Of a DNA stretch of 33,342 bases, positions 18,271 through 27,637 are shown piece by piece; position 1 is the stretch's first letter; each line of letters begins with the position of its first letter. Under the pieces are notes generated by a model that was given only the letters and a program-made list of their open reading frames with translations, was not told where the DNA came from and searched no databases. The stretch lies in assembly GCA_013290025.1 (NCBI GenBank), contig JABCYV010000024.1, positions 1 to 33,342 on the forward strand, given 5' to 3'. Source of the stretch: Acidobacteriota bacterium. GTDB lineage: Bacteria; Acidobacteriota; Terriglobia; Terriglobales; Acidobacteriaceae. The position numbers were made by a program, and so were the translations under genes.

Positions 18271-19232
18271 CCGATCCGCGACGTGCCCTGGTGACCGGAG
18301 GAGCCGGATTCCTCGGTTCGCACTTGTGCGATGCCTTGGTGGCCGAAGGCCACAACGTCATCGCGATCGATAATTTGCTCACTGGAAAAGCTTCCAACCT
18401 GGACCACTTGCGCAACGATGCTCGCTTCGAATTTCGGCGGCTTGATATCAACCAACCTTTTGACTGTGGCGAGGTGCATTATGTGTTTCACTTCGCCTGT
18501 CCTGCCAGCCCCGTGGATTATATGGCTCACGGAATTGCGACCCTGAAAGTTGGTTCGCTGGGCACTTTTCATGCGCTCGACGTGGCGCGGAAATACAACG
18601 CAAAATATCTCGTCTCCTCTACCTCGGAGTGCTACGGCGACCCTCTGGAGCATCCGCAAAAAGAAACTTATTGGGGCCACGTGAATCCGATTGGACCGCG
18701 TTCGGTTTACGACGAGGCCAAGCGCTTTACCGAGGCCACAACCATGGCTTATTACCGTACTCATAAAGTGGACACGCGCATTGCGCGTATCTTTAACACT
18801 TATGGGCCGCGCATGCAGCTTAATGATGGTCGCGTCATCCCCAATTTTATGAAGCAAGCGCTCCGCGGTGAGGACCTGACTGTCTATGGCGATGGCAGTC
18901 AGACTCGTAGTTTTTGCTACGTCAGCGACGAAATCGAAGGCTTGCTACGCTTGGCGAAATCCTCGGAGCATCTGCCGGTTAACATTGGGAATCCGACGGA
19001 GTTCACTATTCTGGAATGCGCGAAGCGCGTGCTGGCGGTGACCGAATCGAAGAGCAAGTTACGCCATGAGCCGTTGCCGCAAGATGATCCTAAGCAGCGG
19101 CGGCCTGACATTACTAAGGCCAGAACCCTGCTGGGATGGGAACCAAAGATTGATCTCGAGACGGGGCTGCGGCTGTCGCTAGATTATTTCCAGAAAGCTG
19201 CAGAAGAGAACACAATATCCGCGCAGCGCTAA
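18267..19232 (+). CDS. UDP-glucuronate decarboxylase-type NAD-dependent epimerase/dehydratase
   Basis: [100 protein letters not shown]. Overlaps the end of ugd by 4 nt (ATGA), suggesting an operon. Confidence 0.9.
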   Translation: MTDPRRALVTGGAGFLGSHLCDALVAEGHNVIAIDNLLTGKASNLDHLRNDARFEFRRLDINQPFDCGEVHYVFHFACPASPVDYMAHGIATLKVGSLGTFHALDVARKYNAKYLVSSTSECYGDPLEHPQKETYWGHVNPIGPRSVYDEAKRFTEATTMAYYRTHKVDTRIARIFNTYGPRMQLNDGRVIPNFMKQALRGEDLTVYGDGSQTRSFCYVSDEIEGLLRLAKSSEHLPVNIGNPTEFTILECAKRVLAVTESKSKLRHEPLPQDDPKQRRPDITKARTLLGWEPKIDLETGLRLSLDYFQKAAEENTISAQR

Positions 19233-19242
19233 CGCCGATGGT

Positions 19243-20319
19243 TTACACTTCTACCTGGCAAGCAATCAGTTGTTGAACCTGCTCGCGCTCATACGGGCTC
19301 TTCAAACTGAACTCCACTCCCATGCCAAAGCCTGGATGCATCGCTAGCACTGTGCCTAATACTTGCACTTTCATCTCGAGCGTGCGCACTACAATTTGGA
19401 CGGTGGTGCCGGCCGGAAACGGCGCTGGTGACTCCACATAGCAGCCGCCGGTACTGATGTCGCTTAGCGTACAACGGTGAGGAACTTTCTCTCCTGCGCG
19501 GTAAATGTCGGCGCCCAAGCGGCAGGCATAACGAGATTTCTCTCTGCGGTTGGAGGAGGACGCGGACAACAAACCAAATCCGGCATTGGCCCGTGTCGCG
19601 GGCTGCTGTGAAACGGGAGGCAGGCTTGGCTCAACTTTCACCTGTTGGGACAAGTTGGTTTTGATCCACTGGCTCAGTATCCGGCGTGAAGCCTGTGGCA
19701 CATCGGCAAAACGGATGCCGACGCGCCCGGTAGCATCCTGCCAGACTACCTCGCCAGAGAGGCGAACCGCGGGCGTTTTTCCCGGCAACGTGAACTGGAA
19801 ATACACCTTGCAACGAGGCGGCAGCTTGCGCTCTGACTGTAACGCCAGGCCGTCTTCACTCAAGTCCAGCAAGATAGCAGCAACATCTTCAGTGTTAGCG
19901 TAGGCAATGGAAGCCTGCGCGTGCACAGAAACCCGCTCCTTGCCGCGCTTTTCCCGCCGCATCAGGCTCCGGGCGGCTCGCAGACTGCTGCCCGCGCGCT
20001 CCGCCGTGATCGGTTTATATAAAACAAAGTTGGCGCCTTTGGCAAAGACGTCACGCACTTGATCTCGTGTGTCCACGATAGCGATGATAAGAGAGCTCCG
20101 GTTAATGGGAGTGGAACGCGCCGCAGAGATTAATTCGAGTGCCGCCTGTTGATCCTGGCAGTCGACCAGAATCGCGTCAAAAGGCTGCGCAAGCACACGG
20201 GACGCAGCCAGCTGCGCCTCGCCACAGTGCTCGGCCCCGATGCTCAACTCGGAAAGAAGCTGACCAAGGACCTGAACTGCTTTTGCGTCCGCACACACCA
20301 CAAGCGATCTAAGCGCCAT
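19243..20319 (-). CDS. Receiver-like domain followed by two PilZ domains
   Basis: N-terminal receiver-like fold (AILVDCQD, ANFVLYKPI). Two PilZ modules follow, with RREKR...DLSEDG and RREKSR...DISTGG (RxxxR and D/NxSxxG). Confidence 0.8.
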   Translation of the reverse strand: MALRSLVVCADAKAVQVLGQLLSELSIGAEHCGEAQLAASRVLAQPFDAILVDCQDQQAALELISAARSTPINRSSLIIAIVDTRDQVRDVFAKGANFVLYKPITAERAGSSLRAARSLMRREKRGKERVSVHAQASIAYANTEDVAAILLDLSEDGLALQSERKLPPRCKVYFQFTLPGKTPAVRLSGEVVWQDATGRVGIRFADVPQASRRILSQWIKTNLSQQVKVEPSLPPVSQQPATRANAGFGLLSASSSNRREKSRYACRLGADIYRAGEKVPHRCTLSDISTGGCYVESPAPFPAGTTVQIVVRTLEMKVQVLGTVLAMHPGFGMGVEFSLKSPYEREQVQQLIACQVEV

Positions 20320-20510
20320 ACTCGCAGCATGTTAGGTCTCCGAGTAAGCTGCGACAAGTTACCACGGTCATCGCTGGGAAAATCGCAGTGAGATGTCAGA
20401 GTGACTTTCGTCATCTGGAGATCAACCTGACAACGGGATATGGTTGGGTTTGGCGGTTACGAGTGGGTTCCTGGTAACAAAATCTTGGCCGTTGCCGTAA
20501 GGAATTAAGC

Positions 20511-20939
20511 ATGACGTCACGGGCTGGCAACTGGATCATCGCGGCGGGGGCGTTGGCGGTGCTTTGCGGAATTTGTGTCCTCCCCGCTGCTCTGGGCGAG
20601 CATCACGATGCCTCTCTATTGGGTTTAGGCGCATCCCTGTTGTCGATCGGCGCGTTTTTGGCCGCTGTGGGAATCTATTCGAAGGCCCGAGCGTTGCAAT
20701 CCAAAGAGGCAGGGGGGACCCCGGGGAACGAAAGCAAATCCTCGAACCGGCGGGCTCGTGGCGGTTGTGAGCTATGTGCCAGCGAAACCCCTGTGATTCA
20801 GTGTCGTGTGCACCAACTTCAGTTGTGCCCCGCATGCTTGGCGGAGCACTATGACTCGCGCTCCTGCGCCTATGTGCCACCACCGCGCAAGCCGGCCAAG
20901 AAATTGGGCAAAAGTATGGCCGCGAAACGTGGCGCCTGA
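20511..20939 (+). CDS. Membrane protein with C-terminal Cys/His-rich (B-box-like) module
   Basis: Two hydrophobic segments, then CELCASETPVIQCRVHQLQLCPACLAEHYDSRSC. Confidence 0.65.
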   Translation: MTSRAGNWIIAAGALAVLCGICVLPAALGEHHDASLLGLGASLLSIGAFLAAVGIYSKARALQSKEAGGTPGNESKSSNRRARGGCELCASETPVIQCRVHQLQLCPACLAEHYDSRSCAYVPPPRKPAKKLGKSMAAKRGA

Positions 20940-21250
20940 AATTCGCCGGAAGAACTGCCCTAACTGCTTCCGGTCGGCGAAGTGCCAAAGTGACCAGAGT
21001 TATTTCCCTCGATTACGTTACGTAGGTCCAACGGTGCAATCTCCTACTTTGGTGCTTTGACGCCTCCCCACCCACTCCATACGATGAGCGTTGATGCGGG
21101 CAGACCGCAGGCCCGCCGATTGACGTAGAACCTCCCTCTGATCTGCGGTTAGGAAGCCTAGCTCACCCCCGGGGCGATGGCAGAGTGGAATTCTTCATGA
21201 CCTCTTTTCATCAACTCGATGGCGGCAGAAGTTCTCCCCAGAAAGGGCAC

Positions 21251-21865
21251 ATGCTATCCAGCAAGAGCCGTGGCTTCACTCTGATTGAGCTGCTTATCGT
21301 TTTGAGCATTTCGTTTGTAATTAGCGCATTCGCGATCATGAGCATCCAGGGGGCGCTGAGGGACGGCCGCGTGACGACGGCTTACAACCTGACCTTGGAG
21401 ACAATGCGAAATACGAGACAGTTAGCCGTCGACAACCGTAAGACGTACTTCGTGACCTTTGCCCTGCCACAAACCATGCAGGTATGGCGTCAGGATCAGG
21501 GTACGCCGGCATTGCCACCGCCTGTATTGCTTAATACGTACCAGCTCCCGTTTGACGTCAATTTCGACACCGAACCAGGGATTCCAACCACGGCGACGAC
21601 TACTCCGGACGGTTTCGGCACTGCCCTCTCGCCGCTCGACTTCGATCAGGGAAGCGGAGGTGGAGGTACAACGGTCTACTTCACGCCGGACGGCGGAGCC
21701 TACGATCTGGCCGGCAACGTTAACAATGGCGTCGTCTACTTGGCGCATCCGGGTGACCTGTACACCTCACGCGCTATCACGCTGTATGGCCTGACGGGAC
21801 GCATGCGCGGCTGGCGTCTTTACAAGAACAATGTCTCCGGGACATCACAATGGCAGACCAATTGA
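21251..21865 (+). CDS. GspH/FimT-type pseudopilin (minor pilin)
   Basis: Prepilin motif SRGFTLIELLIVLSISFVISAFA, with a downstream FimT/GspH-like region. The start is ambiguous (21185, 21197 or 21251). Confidence 0.82.
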   Translation: MLSSKSRGFTLIELLIVLSISFVISAFAIMSIQGALRDGRVTTAYNLTLETMRNTRQLAVDNRKTYFVTFALPQTMQVWRQDQGTPALPPPVLLNTYQLPFDVNFDTEPGIPTTATTTPDGFGTALSPLDFDQGSGGGGTTVYFTPDGGAYDLAGNVNNGVVYLAHPGDLYTSRAITLYGLTGRMRGWRLYKNNVSGTSQWQTN

Positions 21866-22467
21866 TCATGGCAAACAAATTTCGGCGTAGTTCGGCGGCT
21901 CGCACAGCGCAGCAAGGCTTCACCTTGATTGAGGTCATGATCTCGACCGTAGTTCTGACGGTTGGCCTCGTCTCCATGCTGGCTGTTTTTGGCTTGTCGT
22001 TGGCTTCCACTCAGACTGCTCAGGAAGACATGATTGCCAAGCAATTGGCATCGCAGACCCTGGAGAGCATCTTTACAGCACGCGACACTGCACAGATCCA
22101 ATGGAGTCAAATCCAGAACGTGGCGAACGGCGGCATCTTTGTAGATGGCTTCAATCAGATCTTGGATCCGGGACCGGATGGCTTGGAAGGCACGGCGGAC
22201 GATTTAAATGCCAACCCACTTTGTCCGGGACCCAGCAAGTGTCTGATCAGCCCTGGCCCGGATGGAATCCTGGGAACCGCCGATGACGTGTACTGGCCGC
22301 TCAACAACTACTCGCGGCAAATCGTAATCGGGCCCCTGAACGACGCTAGCGGGAACCAATATTCCTCTCTTCGTTCGGTCACGATCACTGTGCAGTACAA
22401 CGCGAGTACAGGCAACAAAGCCCCAAAGAATTACGTGATGACTGCTTACATTTCGCAATACCGGTAG
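21850..22467 (+). CDS. PilV-like type IV minor pilin
   Basis: Prepilin motif QQGFTLIEVMISTVVLTVGLVSMLAVFG; overlaps the preceding gene (alternative ATG at 21868). Confidence 0.82.
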   Translation: MADQLIMANKFRRSSAARTAQQGFTLIEVMISTVVLTVGLVSMLAVFGLSLASTQTAQEDMIAKQLASQTLESIFTARDTAQIQWSQIQNVANGGIFVDGFNQILDPGPDGLEGTADDLNANPLCPGPSKCLISPGPDGILGTADDVYWPLNNYSRQIVIGPLNDASGNQYSSLRSVTITVQYNASTGNKAPKNYVMTAYISQYR

Positions 22468-22476
22468 AGACTAAGG

Positions 22477-23592
22477 GTGAATATGCGACGTACACGAACC
22501 ATGCAGACTCGCGGTTTTACCTTGGTGGAATTGATGATCGCCATGGCAGCAGGGCTCATTCTGATTGCCTCCGCGACGGAACTGTTCACGCAAGCCCTGA
22601 ATGCGACCTACGTGGTCAGCCAGCGGGCGGAGATGCAGCAGAACGGCCGGGCAGCAGTCGGCCTATTGTCTCAAGACATCAGCCTGGCCGGCGCCGGTCT
22701 TCCTACTGGCGGAGTGCAATTGCCCATTGGCGGCCCCACTAACCCAATCTATGGTTGCGATCAAACGAAGTGTTACGTCGCAGGCACCGCGCCGGCGGGC
22801 ATCGCCTATCCCAGCCAACATCTCGACGGAATAGTTCCTAGCCCTGGAGCGGGCATACCGCTCAGTGCTGGCGGCGCGAATACGGACGTTATCACCATCG
22901 CTTACGCTGACACCACTGCTTCCATTAATCAATACAAAGTGACGGCGTTTGGGCCCGCGGGCAACAGCATTACCCTGGCCCAAATCACTCCCGGTCCGAG
23001 CGTTCCCGCTCTTAACGATCCCGCGATCGGAATCAAGGTCGGTGATTTGATCATGGTGACCAACGGCGGCTCCGCTATCGCGGAAGTAACCGGCGTGACC
23101 AGCACGGTCATTAGTTTCGCCGACCTGGACGCTCTGCATATCAACCAGAGTACTGCGCCCAGTGGCAACATGAACGCAATCAGCACTCCACCCCCGCCCG
23201 GGCCACCGAGTACGATCGTTGTTCCTGCTGTCCGGATTCTGGTGATCACTTACTACATGGATCTTAACCCCGGGCCGGACGGAATTCGCTACACCGCGGA
23301 CGACCTGCCCCCTCGCCTCATGCGCCAGGTGAATGGCCAGACTCCCACGCCTGTCGCAGAGAACATCGCTGACCTGCAGTTCAGTTATGACGTGAGTAAC
23401 AGTGCGACCATCGACGCCTCCAACATAAAAGACATCATTGCCCTAGGGTACGCCCCCAGTGACATTCGCAAAGTCAACATTGCCAGCATGTCGGCACGCA
23501 GCCAGATGCACGGCAAACCGGGGTTCCAGGGCATGGACCTGTCGACTTCGGTGAGCGTGCGGGACATGAGTTTTCGCGACCGTTATCAGTGA
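22477..23592 (+). CDS. PilW-like type IV minor pilin
   Basis: Prepilin motif TRGFTLVELMIAMAAGLILIASATELF, then RAEMQQNGRAAVGLLSQDISLAGAGLP, as in PilW. Confidence 0.85.
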   Translation: MNMRRTRTMQTRGFTLVELMIAMAAGLILIASATELFTQALNATYVVSQRAEMQQNGRAAVGLLSQDISLAGAGLPTGGVQLPIGGPTNPIYGCDQTKCYVAGTAPAGIAYPSQHLDGIVPSPGAGIPLSAGGANTDVITIAYADTTASINQYKVTAFGPAGNSITLAQITPGPSVPALNDPAIGIKVGDLIMVTNGGSAIAEVTGVTSTVISFADLDALHINQSTAPSGNMNAISTPPPPGPPSTIVVPAVRILVITYYMDLNPGPDGIRYTADDLPPRLMRQVNGQTPTPVAENIADLQFSYDVSNSATIDASNIKDIIALGYAPSDIRKVNIASMSARSQMHGKPGFQGMDLSTSVSVRDMSFRDRYQ

Positions 23593-23627
23593 GGACGGAA
23601 GAGGAGAAATTGAGGAGACCAGCAACT

Positions 23628-26252
23628 ATGGACGCTAAACAACATCGGTCACAAGGATTCACCCTGATTGCAACCCTGCTATTGCTGCTCTTGCTGTCCG
23701 GGGTCGCACTGGGCCTGATGTATATGGTAAATACCGAGACCCGGGTGGGCGGCAACGACCTGGAAAATGGTCTGGCCTACCACGCCGCCGAAGGCGGCAT
23801 GGAAAAGATGACCGCTGATCTGGCCAACCTGTTCTCCTCCAGCCAGGCGCCCAACGCGGGCAATATCGCGGCATTGCAGGCTTTTCCTCCGACCATTCCC
23901 GGCGTCACCTATCCGGAATACACCATCACCCCCACGAACGGCACGAATCCGGACGGTAGCTACGTGAGCACCACCAACACGATCTCCTCCGGCAACAACA
24001 AAGGTCTGTATGCTCAGATCATCCCTATAACGCTTGCTGTGACCGCGCAGCGGCCCCTGGGCGATGAAGTGCGCATGGTCCGCGGCGTCGAAGTGGCTCT
24101 GATTCCGGTATTCCAGTTCGGTGTGTTCTGTGACGGCGATTGCAGCTACTTCGCCGGGCCCGCCTTTGATTTCGCGGGCAGAGTCCACGCCAACGGCAAC
24201 CTCTTCCTCGCGGGCGGAGCCACCCTCACCATGGAGGACCAAGTTGCCGCCGCGGGTGAAGTGATTCGCGAGCAGCTAGCCAATGGCTACCCCACTGCTG
24301 TCAACTACACCGGGTCGGTTTTGATTCCGAACGCCCCAAGTGGTTGTAGCCCTCCAGGACCCAGTTGCCTGAACCTGGGATTGAACCAAGGCAGCAAGGT
24401 GGCAGGCCCTACTAGCGCGACTAACAACGGTGCGTGCCCTGGTGGCCCCGCGTGCTGGTCGCCCTGGGTCGTGAACAACTACCACGGCTACCTTCTTAAT
24501 GGCAGCGCAGGAGCTAAACCTTTGACCCTGCCTTTTGTGGGCGCTGGCGTCGGCGCAGTTCAAATCATTCGCCGCCCTGCGCCGGGCGAGGTTTTGGGCT
24601 CGACCTTATCTGCATCGAGACTGTTCAATCAGGCCCAGATACGGATTCAGATCAGCGACGATCCAGCCGAGAACCACAATGGCGACGTCACTAAAATCGA
24701 CGCTCAGGACATCCAACTGGCGAGTCTCGAGGATGCCAACTTGCTTCCCCTCCGTCCCGCCGACATCGGAAGCGCTGGCACGGCGCAGGCCGGTATCGCC
24801 GTAACGGGAGTAGGCACCAGCTACTTCGGCGAAGCCAAAACAGCCACGGACCCCAACTTTGTAGCCCCGCTTCACATTTATGGGAACAATTTGTATGCCG
24901 GCACTGGTGCTACCCACTGGCCGCTGGTTGACGGTTGGCTGAGAGTGGAGATCCAGAAGGCAGACGGAACCTGGCTACCAGTGACGGCAGAGTGGCTATC
25001 CCTTGGATTCGGCCGCGGCACTACCATCCCGAACACAGCTATTGGCGCGCCCAACACCGCACACCAGAGGGCAATCCTGATCTTCCAGCAATTGGCGGTT
25101 CGCGGTAACGGCGCAGGCGTGAGCGCGCTTGCCGCCACCGGAGCCAACTCGCAATACAATTGGTACCCAATCAATTTCTACGATCCGCGTGAAGGCGAAG
25201 TCCGTGACACTGCCCAAGCGGGTTGCACCCCCAATGGCGTCATGAATGCCGTCGAGCTGGACGTGTGGAACCTGAGGCAGTGGTTGAATGGCACGTTCGG
25301 CGGAAACGGCGCCTTGACCGATAACGCCAAAGAAAACGGGTACGTGCTCTATTTCTCGGACCGTCGGGGTATGCTCCCTGACGCGAACGTCGTGCCACCC
25401 ACCAAGACGGGAGAATCCGGCTTAGAGGATGTGATCAATTCCGCCGACCCGACTGGCACGCCCAACGGAACACTCGAGCTGGCTGAGGACGTGGACGGTA
25501 ACACAAAGCTCGACAACTGGGGGGGAGCCAATATCGGTGATGGTTTTGGGGTCAACACCAACGTCGTCCCCGCCAAGCCCAATCCTTTCTTACCGCGCAT
25601 TGCTTGCTCAACCTTCGCCCGAGCCAACAGGGTGTCGGGTGCCCGCCACGTGCTTCGACTGATAAACGGCACGCGCGGCAACCTGCCCACCAGGTCTGGC
25701 TACACCGGCGGCTTCACCGTAGCGTCGGAGAACCCCGTGTATATTTTGGGCGACTACAACGCTTCCCTGGCCGATCACGGTTGGAACGACACCAGCCACG
25801 CCGCCGGTGCCGTAGTTGCGGATGCAGTCACTCTGCTTTCAAATAGTTGGAGCGACGTGAACGGCTTTACTAATCCCACCAGCCCCGGCAGTCGCCCCGG
25901 AACCGAGACCTACTATCGCCTCGCTGTCGCCGCCGGTAAGAACATCGACTTTCAGCAGCCGACGACCTGGGGCGCAGCCAACGACTATGGAACCGATGGT
26001 GGAGTACACAACTTCCTGCGCTACATCGAGGCTTGGGGAGCTCCGCTGCACTATCGGGGTTCGCTGGTCAGCTTGTATTACGCGCAGTACGGCACCGGGA
26101 TCTTCAAGTGCTGTACTACGGTCTACTCGCCGCCCACGCGTGACTATTCTTTTGACAAGCTGTTCCTGATCCCGTCGAACCTGCCGCCAGGAACGCCCAT
26201 GTTCAGGGACGTAGACAACACGAGTTTCCGTCAGGACTTCCGTCCTTACTAA
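23628..26252 (+). CDS. PilX/GspK-like large minor pilin
   Basis: N-term MDAKQHRSQGFTLIATLLLLLLLSGVALGLMYMVNTETRVGGNDLENGLAYHAAEGGMEKM is PilX-like. Very long protein; ATG at 23628 is preferred over GTG 23589. Confidence 0.8.
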   Translation: MDAKQHRSQGFTLIATLLLLLLLSGVALGLMYMVNTETRVGGNDLENGLAYHAAEGGMEKMTADLANLFSSSQAPNAGNIAALQAFPPTIPGVTYPEYTITPTNGTNPDGSYVSTTNTISSGNNKGLYAQIIPITLAVTAQRPLGDEVRMVRGVEVALIPVFQFGVFCDGDCSYFAGPAFDFAGRVHANGNLFLAGGATLTMEDQVAAAGEVIREQLANGYPTAVNYTGSVLIPNAPSGCSPPGPSCLNLGLNQGSKVAGPTSATNNGACPGGPACWSPWVVNNYHGYLLNGSAGAKPLTLPFVGAGVGAVQIIRRPAPGEVLGSTLSASRLFNQAQIRIQISDDPAENHNGDVTKIDAQDIQLASLEDANLLPLRPADIGSAGTAQAGIAVTGVGTSYFGEAKTATDPNFVAPLHIYGNNLYAGTGATHWPLVDGWLRVEIQKADGTWLPVTAEWLSLGFGRGTTIPNTAIGAPNTAHQRAILIFQQLAVRGNGAGVSALAATGANSQYNWYPINFYDPREGEVRDTAQAGCTPNGVMNAVELDVWNLRQWLNGTFGGNGALTDNAKENGYVLYFSDRRGMLPDANVVPPTKTGESGLEDVINSADPTGTPNGTLELAEDVDGNTKLDNWGGANIGDGFGVNTNVVPAKPNPFLPRIACSTFARANRVSGARHVLRLINGTRGNLPTRSGYTGGFTVASENPVYILGDYNASLADHGWNDTSHAAGAVVADAVTLLSNSWSDVNGFTNPTSPGSRPGTETYYRLAVAAGKNIDFQQPTTWGAANDYGTDGGVHNFLRYIEAWGAPLHYRGSLVSLYYAQYGTGIFKCCTTVYSPPTRDYSFDKLFLIPSNLPPGTPMFRDVDNTSFRQDFRPY

Positions 26253-26266
26253 GCACTCGAGCAAGC

Positions 26267-26301
26267 GCCCCGACTCTGCTACGCAGAGTCGGGGCTTTTT
26301 T
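26267..26301 (+). terminator. Rho-independent terminator of the minor-pilin operon
   Basis: Perfect 13-bp stem GCCCCGACTCTGC / GCAGAGTCGGGGC, 3-nt loop TAC, followed by TTTTTT. Confidence 0.93.
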
Positions 26302-26407
26302 CTTTGTCTGATATAAATCAATTATTGCGATTCGATCCAGCGTTCTATATTTTTGCTGATTGCTGCAGGCGGAGCCCCGGCGAGTGGTACGGAGACGAAG
26401 GATCTGA

Positions 26408-27637
26408 ATGGAACTCGTCGATAGCGGCGCGGTGAAGACGAAGAGCGGACGCATGATTCCCAGCCTGGGGTTTGCGCTGCTCGTTGCCGCCAGCTCCAGC
26501 CTTTTTCTTATTCCGGCTTTCATCATCCGCCCGTTCCGGTTTCAATCTCCTCGTGGACTGATTTTGGCGATGGCCTTGCGTCAAAACGCCCCACTCTGGA
26601 CAGCCGTGTTCACTGCAGGGGCGATCGTGTTCGCTATCTTCTTGTGGCCGCGCATCTCGATCTGGAAACGAATTCCGCTGGTGCTGGGCCTGTGCCTGGC
26701 TTGCGGTGCCGCGGTGATGTCGCGGATCGATTATTTCGAGTGGATGTTCCATCCCGTGCCGGTCCCCGGATTCGAATCCGCGGATCACACAGGGTTGGAC
26801 TCCTCGGAGATGGTGATTGCGGTGCGATTCGGCAATGACGCTCGTGCCTACCCGATTCGCGAAATGGCATATCACCACGTGGTGAACGACGTCGTGGACG
26901 GAGTGCCCCTCGCGGTGACATATTGAACGCTCTGTCACACCGGTCTGGTGTGGAAACGGACCCTGAACGGAAGGCCACTGCACTTCCACCTGGCCGGAAT
27001 CAACAATCAGAACTTCCTGATGCGCGACGACGAAACCGGAAGCTGGTGGCAACAGATCACTGGGAAGGCCATCTTTGGGCCACTGAAAGGCCGGCAGCTT
27101 GATGCCGTACTCAGCGATGAACTGACCTTCGGTCTGTGGAAGCAGGAGTCGCCCGCGGGAAAGGTGCTCGCTCCGGTGACTAAATACCAGGATGAATACG
27201 AAAGCGAGTGGGAACCAAAGGTGGCCAAGTTGCCAGTCGTCATCAACTTCCCTCGAACTCCGCTACAGTCGCGGGATATCTTGATTGGGATGGAAATCAG
27301 CGGCGCCAGCCGGGCCTATCCTATGCCCGCGGTGCTGGCACAATCGCCAGTTCAGGACCGGCTCGGCGGAACTCCCATCCTGCTGGTGGTTGGGCCTGAC
27401 GGAAAATCGGTGCGCGCTTTTGTGAGCCGTCTGGACGGAAAAGATATTGAACTGTTCCGCAAGAGTGGAAGTGAATGGGTGATGGTGGATTCGACCTCTG
27501 GGAGCGAATGGAATTTTCAAGGGTGCGCCATAACTGGCCCGGCCCAAGGAAAATGCTTGCAGCCACTGCCCGTCCTCAAAGATTACTGGTTTGATTGGCG
27601 GAATTACCACCCCGAGACCAGCGTATACCGTCACTGA
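26408..27637 (+). CDS. DUF3179 domain-containing membrane protein, candidate selenoprotein with in-frame TGA (Sec173)
   Basis: ORFs 26408..26926 and 26948..27637 are in the same frame and separated only by TGA at 26924..26926. The readthrough product ...HHVVNDVVDGVPLAVTY-U-TLCHTGLVWKRTLNGRPLHFHLAGINNQNFLMRDDETGSWWQQITGKAIFGPLKGRQL... is colinear with DUF3179, where the TGA occupies the first Cys of CxxC. An SD-like ggagacgaagg lies upstream of ATG 26408. Confidence 0.82.
26936..26952 (+). promoter_or_regulatory. Putative bacterial SECIS apical stem-loop
   Basis: CACACC-GGTCT-GGTGTG, perfect 6-bp stem with loop GGUCU, starting 9 nt after the in-frame TGA. Confidence 0.65.

Noticed and set aside
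26924-26926. DUF3179 gene as a simple pseudogene
   Set aside because: There is only one stop, it is TGA, it sits exactly at the redox Cys position, no frameshifts are present, and a SECIS-like hairpin follows. It cannot be fully excluded without checking the Sec machinery.
26345-27052. 235-aa minus-strand ORF across the TGA region
   Set aside because: Composition (His/Arg/Gln-rich) is typical of a shadow ORF. The sense frame has TM segments and the DUF3179 domain. It does not offer a better explanation for the interrupted sense frame.
26948-27637. Independent gene starting at GTG 26948
   Set aside because: It would begin in the middle of the DUF3179 domain, with no SD-like sequence, right after the CxxC motif. 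It is better explained as the 3' part of a single TGA-containing gene.
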